Shown: positions 1 through 10,732 of the stretch, piece by piece
Layout: each line of letters begins with the position of its first letter
How positions within the stretch are numbered: position 1 is the stretch's first letter
Origin: Numida meleagris
Lineage: Eukaryota; Chordata; Aves; Galliformes; Numididae
Direction: 5' to 3'
Length of the DNA stretch: 64,000 nucleotides
Assembly (NCBI RefSeq): GCF_002078875.1
Contig: NC_034438.1
Location: 17,789,747-17,853,746, forward strand
Position numbers and translations under genes: made by a program
Notes under the pieces: generated by a model
What the model saw: the letters and a program-made list of their open reading frames with translations, nothing else
Databases searched by the model: none
What the model was told of the DNA's origin: nothing

Positions 1-52
1 GAATCACTCGAGTGGAGCATTTTCACAGTGGAATTTACTTTTGAACTTTGTA

Positions 53-66
53 ATATATATATATAT
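53..66. repeat. (AT)n microsatellite next to a GPBP1 acceptor
   Basis: Seven AT units end nine bases before the exon at 76. It occupies the place where a polypyrimidine tract would normally lie, so repeat length could influence splicing. Confidence 0.8.
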
Positions 67-75
67 TCTTAACAG

Positions 76-260
76 GATGATGACTCCCTTAACTTGCATA
101 ACAGCAACAGTCCTCATCATGACAGAGATATAAACCGAAACTTTGAAAATGAAATTCCACAGGAGAATGGCAATGCTTCAGTTACATCTCAACAGGTCAT
201 TCGATCTTCAGCTTTCCCTCAGGCAGATATTCTTTCAAGCTCACTTGAGGCAGAGCATAG
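76..260 (+). CDS. GPBP1: GPBP1 (vasculin) coding exon, third from last
   Basis: Internal exon of the gene for vasculin (GC-rich promoter-binding protein 1), a nuclear DNA/RNA-associated transcription activator of roughly 470 residues in mammals. The exon follows a good acceptor (TTCTTAACAG ending at 75) and stops at a GTATGT donor at 261. Its frame starts D-D-D-S-L-N-L-H and runs open to S-S-L-E-A-E-H, leaving two bases that complete an Arg codon with the next exon, so the phase agrees. The stretch is polar and Ser/Asn-rich, as expected for the weakly structured middle-to-late part of vasculin. The gene's start and upstream exons lie outside the window. The exon could be read as a small independent ORF, but the splice sites and the match in phase to the next two exons argue against that. 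Confidence 0.9.
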
Positions 261-2222
261 GTATGTGCTTCTTACATAAAATGTTTATTTGTCGTAAGTG
301 ATCACGTCTTAAATTCTTACTAGCTTAGAATTCAGAATCTGATAACTGAGAAGACAAAATATATTTTCAGATTACTATAAGGGATTTAGACGGACTAATT
401 TAACATGGAATATACTTTGTTTCTACTAGACATATTGTCATCTTTAACTTGCTTTACTGAGAATTTATTTCCTTGTTAAAAAAAAAAAGCAGATGGATCT
501 GCATATCTCATAGGAACAGTGTGTATAGTTACTCTCTCTTCTAAGTAGGCAGCATTTAAAGCATCATATGTAAAAGTCCAGACAGTTTTTCCTTTTTGCT
601 AAAGAAGTGGATTATTTTTATAGCTGTTTGATGCAGCCAGTGATATTGTAAGACAATGTAATGGAAAGGGGAAAATTAAGTTCAAAGGACTGAAGTTAAC
701 AGTAACATATGATAGAGATGAGAATAGTGCTGCTGGGAAGTCATAACTCAACTGTGGAGGTGAGCATGTTGTGAGCTCTGTTAAACTGTTTCTGGTAACT
801 AAAGAAATCCAGTATCTTTTTGCAGTGATAGATTGTATGTGTATGTTAGGCTGGAGAACTTCTTTTCAGTACCTGCAGGCTTTCATGACCTTTTCTCTCT
901 TAATGAGCATGAAAAGTGAAATGCAGTCTGCTTTATTCTCATCCTTTTATTCCTCTCCCACCCACTGGCTATGGAAGCAGAAAACTTGGGCTGCTAGTGG
1001 CTGCTGGCAGTGATTTTTGACTAGAAGGTAGAAGTTGAATCTAACTCTTACTGGTTAATTTAAATGACTTTGAATCGCCTTCGTAGTGTTTCTAGGCAAG
1101 CTTCTCTGTGGTATTCCAGAGATACTGTGCATCTCTACTCTGTGCTAGGCTCTTGGCTGTGACCTGTGGCATGTAGACAGGTGTTACGGTAGGCCTTTAA
1201 GTGGAAATCTGGATTTGAAGTGACCATCTTAACTCACTGGAAACTTGTGCATGCTTAGTAACTGAATTGGCACATGTGCAGAATGTGTTTTGGGTTTTCC
1301 TTCTGCTACAGAAGGCTTCACTGTACTCTGATTATGTACTTATCCTGCTGGTGTCAAGTTTACTAACCTGAAGTGTGATTTTTTTAGTGTAATTCCTAAT
1401 GTTGCTTTAAAGAGACAGTGGTCCTGCTAGCTTTAGATGATGTTGCTTAAATTAATTAGCTATTGTCCTCAACTTTACTTATATTAACAGAAGCTTTGTA
1501 ACTATCTTAATTATACATAATACTGTTAACATTCTAGCATGCTTGCAATAAAACTTTATAACAAATTATTGTTGCTAAAACTATATCACTGAAATGCTTT
1601 TGGCGTTGCGTAATGGCAAGTATTTTTTGTATGTGTATGCAAATGGATATATTCTCTTAGAAAAGTTTTAGATGACAAGCGTATTATTTGTTCTGCTTTC
1701 TGATGGTTTTGCTTTCCCAACAGTCACATTTTCCAGTCATGTCTAAACAATACAGATGATGCAACTTCCATTTCTGTTATTGTCCTGTTAACTTTTTTAA
1801 GCAGACTTAGTTGTACTGTTCTCTCTCTCTTCTACAGTTCTGGGCTTTTAGTGTGGTTATAATAATGGTTAGTGATATCGCTTTAGTCACTTGTACATTT
1901 ATTCACTGCACGTGTGTTGTATTTGGACCTAGAATTTTTTCTAGGGAGGGTTTTATATCAGGCATCAACTTGAAGCATCTTACAGCCTCTGTTTTAATAT
2001 ATTCACTGTTATTCAACTGTGTCAGTTCCCTGTGCCAGTTCTGGCATATAGCTTTAGAACCCTTTTTATTTTTTGTGAAAGAGCTTTTACTTCCTTTAAG
2101 ATACAAAGTCTACAGGCATTTCATTTGCCTGAAGAAAGTGGCAATCCATTTGGCAGAATCTTTGCAGCAAGAGAATACATGAACTTCATTAAATGCCACA
2201 GTGTCTTCACCATAAGATAAAA

Positions 2223-3608
2223 CATGGGTGTCCAACGTTTTAGCTTGCCTGGACCACACTGATTGAAGAGGAATTGTCTTGGGCCGCATACACGAATGTT
2301 TCTCCAAATGTAATGTCTCCTATTTATTTCCGTGAAAAATACAACAGATACAATGAGCACAGCAACTCTGTTTGATAGAGAAAGTTCTCAGCTACAAAAA
2401 CACATTTTTTCAACATAGTCACTGTGATTAGCTGTGCATTTTTGCCAGTGATGAACAAGAGCCTGCATGGCATGCTTGTCGAAACCTGCACCAGAGAAGA
2501 TGGTTGCTGATGTCACTGCTGAAATGCACCACTCACTGCCTCACTGTGCTCACATCCACTGTTTGGTCTCCAGAAATGTTTATCAAGTGTTGAATATCAG
2601 TGGGTGCTGTTGTTTCTGTGTGGAAGAATTCAGTGACACACCTTTGCTTCATCTGCACTTCATGACGTTGTTTTGTCAGACTGCTCCTCTGCTGCCATCT
2701 GTCACAGGGCAACAAAATGTAACAGAATATTGGTGGGAAGCTTCAGTGTCTACTGCCATCCCACCCACATCTGCTTGTGGTGTCCTAGGTATAATAAAAT
2801 GAGGCATTACTTTTGGAGCACCCCCCATAAAATATGTAGTAGGAAAATATTTTATTCTTTAGCATTTCTATCAAAACATTATGGAAAAAAAAGAGGAACA
2901 AAACCATAAAACTAGTGGAATATTTGACCCTGTTTTTGTGAAGCCAATGCATCAGGCTGGTTTGATGGAAGTGGTTGTAATTCTTTGTCAGTTCTCAAGG
3001 TGTTTGTCAGAGATTTTTGATGAAATTTTACTCTTCCAGTGCTTCATCCTTGAAAATAATTATTCATAAATGTACATACTGCCAAAAAGCAATGACTAAG
3101 GCATGACTCTGAAGTGAGGGAGATTTTTCTCTAGTAAGATAGAACTTAGTAGAAAGCCTAGTAATGAGACATGATCCAATTTTTGAGTGGAATATCTGAT
3201 TGCAACTCTATACATTCCATTTGAAAATTGACAGGTAACATATTTCTGTTGAAAGAAAAAGGAGTCGCAAGCATAAATCGATGATTAATTTGGCAGTCTT
3301 GAAACTGCTCTCAAATTCCTCTGTCTAAACAGAAAACACGCCTGCATACTTCTTGCTGTTCACAGGACTGTGTTTAGCCAGTGTATCAAAATGCATTATT
3401 TGCTGTAACTTGAGTTGGCATTGCTCTGCACCCTCCCCATGCCCTGTTTTCAGCCCAGACAGCGCCAACTGCACGCTGCTGTTTGCTTGTTGCCAAGCAG
3501 TGGGTGTATGCCGGTGTTGGGCTGGCCTCCTTAGCAGGGGAAGGCTGCCCCTGTGATGGCTTGGGGCAGGAGGTGGGCCACGTGCAGCCTGTGGGTTGGA
3601 CATGCCTG
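2223..3608 (-). mobile_element. Charlie12-like hAT with nested Galluhop-like mariner, copy A
   Basis: On the minus strand the element begins at a CAGGCATGTCCAACC-type terminus (3608) and closes with GTTGGACACCCATG (2223). These are the inverted ends of a hAT-Charlie family. Its 5' part (3608 to about 2827) contains degraded coding sequence resembling a hAT C-terminal transposase region. At about 2826 a mariner starts (GGTGCTCCAAAAGTAATG) and runs to about 2297, after which the last roughly 75 bases of the hAT resume. The flanks AGATAAAA and AGATCAGC share only four of eight bases, so the target duplication is decayed. It lies antisense in a GPBP1 intron. The architecture is the same as at 54247-55932. 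I recall a repeat-library entry for this composite under a Charlie-Galluhop name. Confidence 0.85.
2297..2826 (-). mobile_element. Galluhop-like mariner MITE inside copy A
   Basis: A mariner-derived element of about 530 bp. Its ends CTCCAAAAGTAATGCCTC and ATGTCTCCTATTTATTTCC are inverted repeats of the family. A minus-strand peptide at about 2533-2660 reads VQMKQRCVTEFFHTE, then APTDI and DQTVDVSTVR, which is the N-terminal helix-turn-helix part of a mariner transposase. No DDE catalytic domain is present, so the copy is non-autonomous. Confidence 0.8.
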
Positions 3609-4850
3609 AGATCAGCCCTGTTTCCATGTCTTCACATCTAAATCCATTTTCTCTGTGTGTGGTTACTCTTGTCCCATCTTTGGCACTGGCTGAAACACTT
3701 TGATTATTTCATCTTTGGATATCTCAAGCTTAATCATCAGAAGGGTGTGTCTCCATTTCTTTTCCTCCCCGCATCCCAAAACTTGCTCCTAGTTGTAGTC
3801 ACGTTGAGGGACATCACCAGCATTTCTCATGGTTGCTTTGTTAACCAGGAAAGAAATCTGCAGATTACCTCTGTGTGAATCTTTTTCTCTTAACACCATT
3901 TTTAAGGAGGTACATTACTGCTCCACTAGAAATATTTTTTTCTTCTCTGCCTTAGGTAGATGTCTTGCCTTAAAATAAAGGTATTGCTTTCTTCCATCTT
4001 GAACCTTAGGAATATAATAAATATCGTAGTAGTAGCCAAGGTCACTTGGTTGTACTCAAGTTTATTTGCCTTGGATAACATGTATCTTGAGAACACAGGT
4101 TGCAGTTTGGTGTGCTCTAAAGTCTGCCGTGTGCTAACACCAGATAAGCTTTCAAGAGGAACCCCATGCATCAGCAGCTGTTACAAAAGCTGTAACAGAA
4201 TGTTACAAATCATTTTCTCTTTTGCTTTCCTTTTTGTTGCAGTTCTGGAGAACAACCAACCAATTGAAACAATAGGAAAAACAGATTTTTTTGTTATGGC
4301 TGATTTCCATTAGAGTTTACTTGAAAGTTCTGTTATCTTATGCTAAGAGCAGCTATGTCTGAGAACGTTGTCTATTGATTAGAAAAGATCCTGGAGTGAG
4401 GACATTTGGCTTCTGTGGCAGTATGTTTACTGGACTGGCAGAGGGGGCTGCATCTGTTTGGCATGTGAAACTTGATGGCAGGAAATGTAATGCTTGACAT
4501 ATGCAAGTAATGGAGAAGATACACACTTGAAATTAAGAATGTGTTTTATAGATGCTGTTGCATCTATATATATATCTATATACTGCAGTATTGCTTTTCA
4601 GTTTTTGCAACTTTTAAACCCAAACATACAGTGGCAAAACAGCATCAACTGTGAAGGATCTGATAACTTCTTAACTTCTGTGCTTTATAGAACTTATCTT
4701 AAATTCTTACATAAAAGTAGGTTAGAAATATGTTTTAAAAAATTGTTAACTAATACATTTATTACACATTTTTACATACCTATTTAGGAAGAGCTTGAAC
4801 TCTCTGTGTGTGTGTAGAAATTCCCTGATGTTGCTTTTTTTACTTCAAAG

Positions 4851-4953
4851 GTTGTTAAAGGAAATGGGCTGGCAGGAAGATAGTGAAAATGATGAAATAT
4901 ATGCTCCACTAACAGAAGATGAGATGAGGGAATTCCAAGTCATTAGTGAACAG
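4851..4953 (+). CDS. GPBP1: GPBP1 (vasculin) penultimate coding exon
   Basis: This 103-bp exon is read with one base completing the split Arg codon, then L-L-K-E-M-G-W-Q-E-D-S-E-N-D-E, and on to T-E-D-E-M-R-E-F and V-I-S-E-Q at the donor. The LLKEMGWQE segment followed by an acidic PLTEDE stretch is the conserved C-terminal signature of the vasculin family, which includes GPBP1 and the paralogue GPBP1L1. The exact residues (EDSENDE, EMREFQVISEQ) fit GPBP1 better than the paralogue as I remember them. Acceptor TTCAAAG ends at 4850 and donor GTAATG begins at 4954. The exon ends in phase 0. Confidence 0.95.
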
Positions 4954-5654
4954 GTAATGCTAAACTAATGTTCCATTATGAACTTGTAGCTGGTGACCCT
5001 AAATACCTACCTTTGAGGAGAATCTCCAGTAGTTCTGATGGTTAGATATGATGTTGTTTCAGTACCCTTTTCCTTTCCTTTCTTGCCTCCTTTGCCCTTT
5101 CAGAAGAACAGTTGGTTTAAAAAAATAGGGGAAGCAGTGCTTAGTTTCAGCCTTGCTAGTTGCAGGTTTGCACAGGCTTTCTAGCTCTTCAGCTCAACAC
5201 TGAGAAAAGGGAATTTTCTGTCAAGGTTTTTATGCACCTTCCTTGGCTTTCTTCACTGGAAATTGAGGAACATGCTATTCGCTAGGCAATCTAGGCATCC
5301 TGCTTTGTTTTTCTTTCTTTTTTTTTTTGTAGCAGACTGAAAAAGGGACTGCATCACAGGAGAGGCTGTATGGGAGGGGTAGCTGGGGTAAGACATCTGA
5401 GGAAGTGGATGGGAAGAGGGTAAACTTGTTCACTGCAGGAGCTTAGCTTAGTGCAATTGGAGAAGCTCTTGAAGGCAGTTAGCTGGTCCAGAAGTGAAGC
5501 CTCTCAGGTGAATTTTTCTTTGTATGTATGTATAACCGATAATGCTGTGGATCTAAAGTAGCCCATAGATTAAGATACAGAGAATGCTGAAATTCAGCAG
5601 ATTGTTGTGTTTAGCTCTTCCTCTCTCTAAAAACATCTTGTTTTCTCATTTCAG
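4954..5654 (+). other. GPBP1: GPBP1 last intron
   Basis: A 701-bp intron with donor GTAATG and acceptor CATTTCAG, preceded by a pyrimidine-rich stretch. No repeat family or ORF of note was recognised. Confidence 0.85.
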
Positions 5655-5813
5655 TTACGAAAAAATGGTCTTCGGAAAAATGGCATTTTGAAAAATGGCC
5701 TCATCTGTAATCTTAAATTTAGCCCCTGGAAAAACAGCACTTTCAAACCTGCTCTGGAGAATGAAGATTCTGAAACAAGCAGCAGTGATACATCAGATGA
5801 TGATGATGTATGA
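5655..5813 (+). CDS. GPBP1: GPBP1 (vasculin) last coding exon and stop
   Basis: Last coding exon: 52 residues and a TGA at 5811-5813, after a CATTTCAG acceptor ending at 5654. The peptide contains a repeated basic motif (L-R-K-N-G-L-R-K-N-G-I-L-K-N-G-L), then SPWKNSTFKP, then an acidic Ser-rich tail ending S-D-T-S-D-D-D-D-V. The RKNG repeats and the SSSDTSDDDD end are characteristic of the GPBP1 C-terminus. There is no frameshift or early stop in any of the three exons, so the gene looks intact and under constraint. The tail has several Ser/Thr-acidic sites of the casein-kinase-2 type (family knowledge, not demonstrated here). Confidence 0.95.
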   Translation, partial: LRKNGLRKNGILKNGLICNLKFSPWKNSTFKPALENEDSETSSSDTSDDDDV

Positions 5814-6114
5814 AGATTTCTGTAACATCTGTAGAAGCTTGTTTTGATACCATGAAAATACGGGGATGTATTGTCAAAAAAAAAAAAAATCTAATTTATG
5901 TAGTAACATACCCCACTAGAGGAAGAATGATGGAACTGCTCTCTGAAGAAAGCAAGGAATGTTGTGTTGGGTGTGTTGAACATTACTATAATTTCTTTGT
6001 AAACGAATGTTGTAGAACGAGGACTTGGGTTGACCCAGCATTGACTGTCTCCATCGCTGCAGCATTTCTGACTAGCAATGTGACAATGTAACAATTCAGA
6101 CTTTCTCATTTAAT

Positions 6115-6120
6115 AATAAA
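6115..6120 (+). promoter_or_regulatory. GPBP1: Proximal poly(A) signal of GPBP1
   Basis: Canonical AATAAA about 300 bases after the stop codon, with GT/T-rich sequence 15-40 bases downstream. Best candidate for the short-3'UTR isoform. Confidence 0.65.
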
Positions 6121-6500
6121 AGCAAAAATAATTGTGTAATGTCTTGCAAATCTTCTGTTTTAAAATGTCCACATCAACAGAGACAAAACAGGCAGCTTGA
6201 CACAGTGCTTGGCTTGCTGAATTATTATTTTTTTTTTCTTACAGTGGGAATTCTTGAGTCCACTTTTTATGCAAAAAAGGCAACGTTGCATGTCGGCTAA
6301 AATGAGCAAGGTGCACTAAAACTCTTTTCCTTAGTTGAGCTGTTGTACTCTTCTACTTCTTGCACACATTATTACTCTTCAGACATTGTAGTGTCGTTAT
6401 TAATGGCAAAGAATCCTGATATTATGGTTCCAAATTTTTAGAACTAACCTTTAAATTGAAAGCTTTGTAGGATATTGCAAGATCCAATATTCTCACACTG

Positions 6501-6506
6501 AATAAA
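6501..6506 (+). promoter_or_regulatory. GPBP1: Alternative poly(A) signal
   Basis: Canonical AATAAA followed by CTCTTGTGGG. Together with a further AATAAA at 6593-6598 it offers distal cleavage sites if the 3' UTR continues past 6.14 kb. Confidence 0.4.
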
Positions 6507-7200
6507 CTCTTGTGGGAAAATAAGCACTTTATATTTACTATTTACATGCAGAAAAATAATTACACTGACTAGATTTTGTCCCCTACATGCAAAATAAACT
6601 GATACACAGAGTATTGCCTCGCTGCAGAGTGTCAAGGTTGTTGTTTTTAAGGCTAGTAAACTTTGTTTGCATTTACAGTAAATATACGCTAGTAGTAGTC
6701 ACTGCGTTTCAGAATAAGACGGAAAATGGTCTTATCACCAGATCTTGCTTTTATAGCAACAGAAGTATATCTTTATCACACATTTTAAAACTAGTAATAT
6801 TTATAATTTATTTAATTCATTACAAGTATTTTTTGCAAGTTGGTAGAAACTTTGTGGCATCAATCTGCAAGCACAACTGCTCTTGGTGGTGTCATGCATA
6901 TTTATAACCCAGCTTATATATGGACATTCTTTAATATATTTTTGAATTGTACTACTTTGTATGTAAGTATTTCACAATTTTAAACTCTAAAGCAAATACA
7001 TTTATGACGATGGGATTTTTTTCCATGTTTAGCTCTTTTTAAGAAAAGACTTTTTATAAGGTGGCATCTAACAATTTTGGGCCAAAGATATCATGTGCTT
7101 TTAATATATAAGTATATTTAGTTAAAATAAGGTGTCTGTTTAAGAAGTCATTTTCTATTTTTTTTGGAACAGTCATGCAAACGTTGGTGTAGTTAGCTTT

Positions 7201-9714
7201 GGCGCAATGTTTTTAAATACGTTGTTTTCATGTCTAAATTTAAGAGGATGATTTTTTTTTGAAGAAAAAATTGCTGTATCAGTAATGAAGTCTTTGCTAC
7301 TTCATGTCTTAAGAAGCTTTCCCTTCTCCAGCATTTTTTTTTTTTTAACCAGCTTGGATACCTTTGTATGACATACTCCGTTTTTGGTTGTTGCATCTCT
7401 TCAACAGGATCTGCTGTCTCTCTTAGCTACTTAGTTGCATGTGAATACACTTATTTTGCTACTAATTTTTTTACTACTAATTTTATGCAAATTGATACAT
7501 AGACCAATTTTAATTGTTTTCTCTATCTTCAGTTTAATGACTAATATAACTTCTATAACTAATGCTTTGGGGAAGAAATTGTTTTGACTTTTCATGCTCG
7601 TGCAGAAGCTGTTACCAATGATCTGCATAGCCCATTAAATAGTTACCAGCCTGCTCTGTTAATTCAGTTTACCTCTCTCTGCAGTAAGAGGTAGAAGTGG
7701 GGAAGCTTTGATGTTTTCACTGAGGATTTGGGTTTGTTACCTTACGTTCACTTGCAGCGAGGCTGAGTAACACATTGGCCCTCTTTTTTGGCCCCTTAAG
7801 AAATGCTTCATGTAGTCTTGTTAGCTGAAGAACTCAGTTTTCTATTGATTTTCTATTTTCCTGGGAAGTGTCACTTGAAACAAGGTTTTTTGTATCTTAC
7901 TTTCATAAAATGCATGAAAGCGTTTGTATGCACAGCATCCCTCCCTTTTGTGTATGAGGATGTAAAGCAAAATGATACTGGCTTCTCTAGTACGTAACTA
8001 GTACGTCTCTAGTATGCCTTCATTCCTCTCCAGGGCCGCTGAACTACGTACCATTCCCAGGATACATTCTCTGCTCATTTCTTCTGCTTAATTAGCTCAA
8101 CGCCAGCAATAACATCTGCACTAATATCTTGACAAGTTGTTGGGACTAAGTTTGTCCATTTCTTAATCAGGTTCTGTCAAGATTTGGGTATTAAAGACTG
8201 CTGGAGAATTTGTCGGTATTGGGCCTAAAGTAAATCAGTGCTGCATGGCACTGCTGTATGGCTTGCTGCGATTGCTGCCATTTCTCTTCTAATCCTGTCT
8301 TTACTGACAGAAAACCTTAACTTGATGCACTTTTCCACCTTTTTTTAAAAGGGGAAGGCTGTCAAGTCACTCACTGTTTTGCTTATCTGTTGATGAAGGA
8401 CATGCACTGTCTGCTGTTAAAAAGGGTACATTTTATATTAGGGCATCGGAACTCCTTTACATCATGTGGAATCTGCAGACCTTCCTTACTCTTCTGCGGG
8501 GCATTTTCCCAGGTGTGAAAGAAGCTGTCATCCCTGAAGAGTGGTGTTTATAAAGTAGTCCACTGATGCATACTTGTCCCAGTCAGGAGTCTAAGTTAGA
8601 TTTTTGTTGTTGTATTCCCAGTCTTGAAAAAATGTTATCAAGCATCAAGGAAATAGAATTTTATGCTCTTATGCAGTTATCTCTGGAGAAAAAAAAAAGC
8701 CTCTGATTTGTGATGAAGGCCTTAACTTTAATGATTACATTTGAACTGCTGGCTGCTAGAAACTGGAAGGCATGTTAGTCAAGGCTGTCTTTGTTTTTTC
8801 TTCCTGGCCTACTTGCTGCTAGGCAGTCGTTGAATCAATTTCCTCAGCTGCATGAAAGTTCTGGTCTGATTAAGGTAGATAGCTGTTGAGCACCAAGAAT
8901 TATTGGCTCATTAGAGTGATAAATATGCTGTCAGTCAGATTTCCTCATGCTGTTATAACCATCAAGTGAGCTGTATTGCAGCTTGAACAAGGTTTGTTTG
9001 TTCCCTGGATCTCACTGTTCAGCCTTTCCTAGATATAGCTGGCAAAGCATTTGCTAGATGGATGCTGGCAACAATTTGCAAGGTGATCTGGCTCTGTGTG
9101 AAACATCGGTGGGTATTGACAGCTTGCTTCTATCTCAGGAGGTTTGTAGTTAAAGATTTGAAAGCGACTTTTGGGGCTTGTCTCTTGGGGCTTGTCTTGT
9201 GTTGCCATCTAGGAAAGACGTTCAGACAAAGATGGAAAAAACACCACCAATCATCCCTTTAGCCAGTTTGTCAGTGTACTGTACTGCTCTGTTATAAATT
9301 CCCTTCCATACTAGAAAGGGAAAATTTTCATTTACTGTTTTTATCCTATACCGGTCAACAATGATTCTATGATACAGCTTGGAGTTGGAATGAGTGTTTT
9401 TCAGCAGCTAGTGTGATTACTCGTGTCCAGATAAGCATCTCCATGTCAGACTGTTGAAGCCTGGGTCAGTGAGAGAGTTGGAGTTCCCCTTAAGAGTTGT
9501 GAGGGGGTGCATGGTCTGGCTGGTTCTAGGCAGGGCACTTCAGACTTTCAGCTTGGGAAGCAAAGAAATGCAAACTCTGTCCGCTTTGCCAGGAAATGGT
9601 GAAACTTGCAAACAGATGCAAAAACTCCAAATGCTTGAAAGGTAAATTTGGAATGACCTGATTGCATGAACTGTTACATTTTTCTCTATTACCAGATTGG
9701 CTGTGTGTGCACTG
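7201..9714. other. Intergenic or distal-UTR sequence, no gene recognised
   Basis: Unique-looking, moderately AT-rich sequence. Only short broken frames are present. A small tandem motif lies at 7984-8015. ATGATTCTATGATA at about 9361 resembles a CR1 tail, but no CR1 body precedes it. Confidence 0.6.
7984..8015. repeat. Short tandem CTAGTACGT motif (three imperfect units)
   Basis: CTCTAGTACGTAA, CTAGTACGTCT and CTAGTATG follow each other, so CTAGTA recurs at a spacing of about 10-11 bases. The unit includes the palindromes ACTAGT and TACGTA. Confidence 0.7.
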
Positions 9715-10209
9715 TGTCAACGGTTTACAGGCGTTTGGTTCCGTGATGAAGGGGACAGGGGACCCACGGGCCCACACCCTGGGAAAAGGGAAAAAAGGGT
9801 AAGGAGATGGCCCTGAGAGCAAAGAACAGCGGCAACAATCTGAGGAGAAACAAACTAATTTACTAAATAAGATATCGGAATGCAAAACAACACACTATAA
9901 TACAATATAATTACAATTTAAGCTGATAAATCCAATACAGAGAGAGAGAATGTCCCAAAATCAAGGTAGGCCTTACTCTACTACCGACGATAAGACGGCT
10001 GGAGAGCGAGGTGCTGCCAAGACGAGAGACGGCGGGAAAAGGGACGAGGTCTCGTGATCTGCAATTTTTTATCTTTTCCCTCCGGCTGGAAAATGGTAAC
10101 AGAGGAGCAAAGTACCGTGGGGAATGTAGTAGTTCTGAGAACCAGGTACATTCTCTATATGATGTTATGATGTGGAATACCAATAACCGAAAATCATAAA
10201 ACCATGACA
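9715..10209 (-). mobile_element. Solo LTR (family X, copy 1) with perfect 6-bp target duplication
   Basis: This 495-bp LTR reads on the minus strand from TGTCATGGTTTTATGATTTT to CGTTTACAGG-complement sequence ending GTAAACCGTTGACA, so it has TG...CA ends. GCACTG occurs immediately on both sides (9709-9714 and 10210-10215), a perfect 6-bp target duplication. Six bases is the size made by alpha/beta-retrovirus-like (ERVK-type) integrases. No internal viral sequence is present, so this is a solo LTR left by LTR-LTR recombination. The same family recurs at 28314-28892. Confidence 0.9.
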
Positions 10210-10625
10210 GCACTGTCATTAATTGTCTTCTACTGGGACCACTTTGCATTAGTACGAAAAGACAGCCCCTGACCACTTGCTCTGAAGCCAGCCCATATCC
10301 ATGATTATTGCTTTAGTGTGCGTCTGCTGGGTTTAAGGAAAGTGATACAAGTTTTCTTCTGATCTGCTACTCCGTGTAGCCAATAGAAAGAAATGACGTG
10401 CAGCTTTGATCCTGCTTTTTCTAGTATAGAATCTTTGATGCAGTGGCTTCCTTTCTGTTCTTACTTCTGTGTGACAACTTAGTACCTGGGAGATTTATGT
10501 TGTCTTAATCTTTGCATCTTCCATCTTGCATTGCTTCCTATTGCAAGACTGCTGAAATGGAACCATCTTTCACAAGTTTTGGAGTATCCTTTCTGAGCCT
10601 GAGCTCCTACATTTAACATAGTGAT

Positions 10626-10732
10626 TAACGTCTACATCAATGACCTGGATGAAGGGACAGAGTGCACCCTAAGCAAGTTTGCTGATGACATGAAGCATCT
10701 CCCATATGAGGAAAGGCTGAGGGACCCATTTG
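10626..10732 (+). mobile_element. CR1 LINE fragment with internal deletion
   Basis: The + strand encodes an N-D-L-D-E-G-T-E-C-T-L-S-K-F-A-D-D segment, the CR1 reverse-transcriptase palm containing the FADD box, then jumps directly to L-P-Y-E-E-R-L-R-D, which normally lies well over 100 residues downstream. A short fragment with an internal deletion, non-functional. Confidence 0.8.

Larger units (their letters stand above)
261..4850 (+). other. GPBP1: GPBP1 intron carrying a nested DNA transposon
   Basis: Intron of about 4.6 kb with a GTATGT donor and a TACTTCAAAG acceptor. Apart from the minus-strand Charlie/Galluhop composite at 2223-3608 it is AT-rich sequence in which I recognise nothing. 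Short reading frames in it (for example 771-1013, 1811-2182 and 3960-4313) are broken and have no family resemblance. Confidence 0.85.
5814..7200 (+). other. GPBP1: GPBP1 3' UTR and probable gene end (distal limit uncertain)
   Basis: AT-rich, repeat-free sequence after the stop codon. The proximal poly(A) signal is AATAAA at 6115-6120, followed by a U/GU-rich stretch. Further AATAAA hexamers sit at 6501-6506 and 6593-6598. The sequence stays AU-rich and UTR-like to about 7.1-7.2 kb, with TTTAATATATTTTTG-type elements near 6930 and ATATAAG-type elements near 7105. The distal boundary is an inference, since no cDNA is available here. A run of 13-14 A at about 5877-5890 is encoded in the genome and is not a poly(A) tail. 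Confidence 0.6.

Noticed and set aside
9361..9374. ATGATTCTATGATA as a CR1 tail
   Set aside because: No CR1 3' UTR blocks precede it on either strand, so the match is too short to call.
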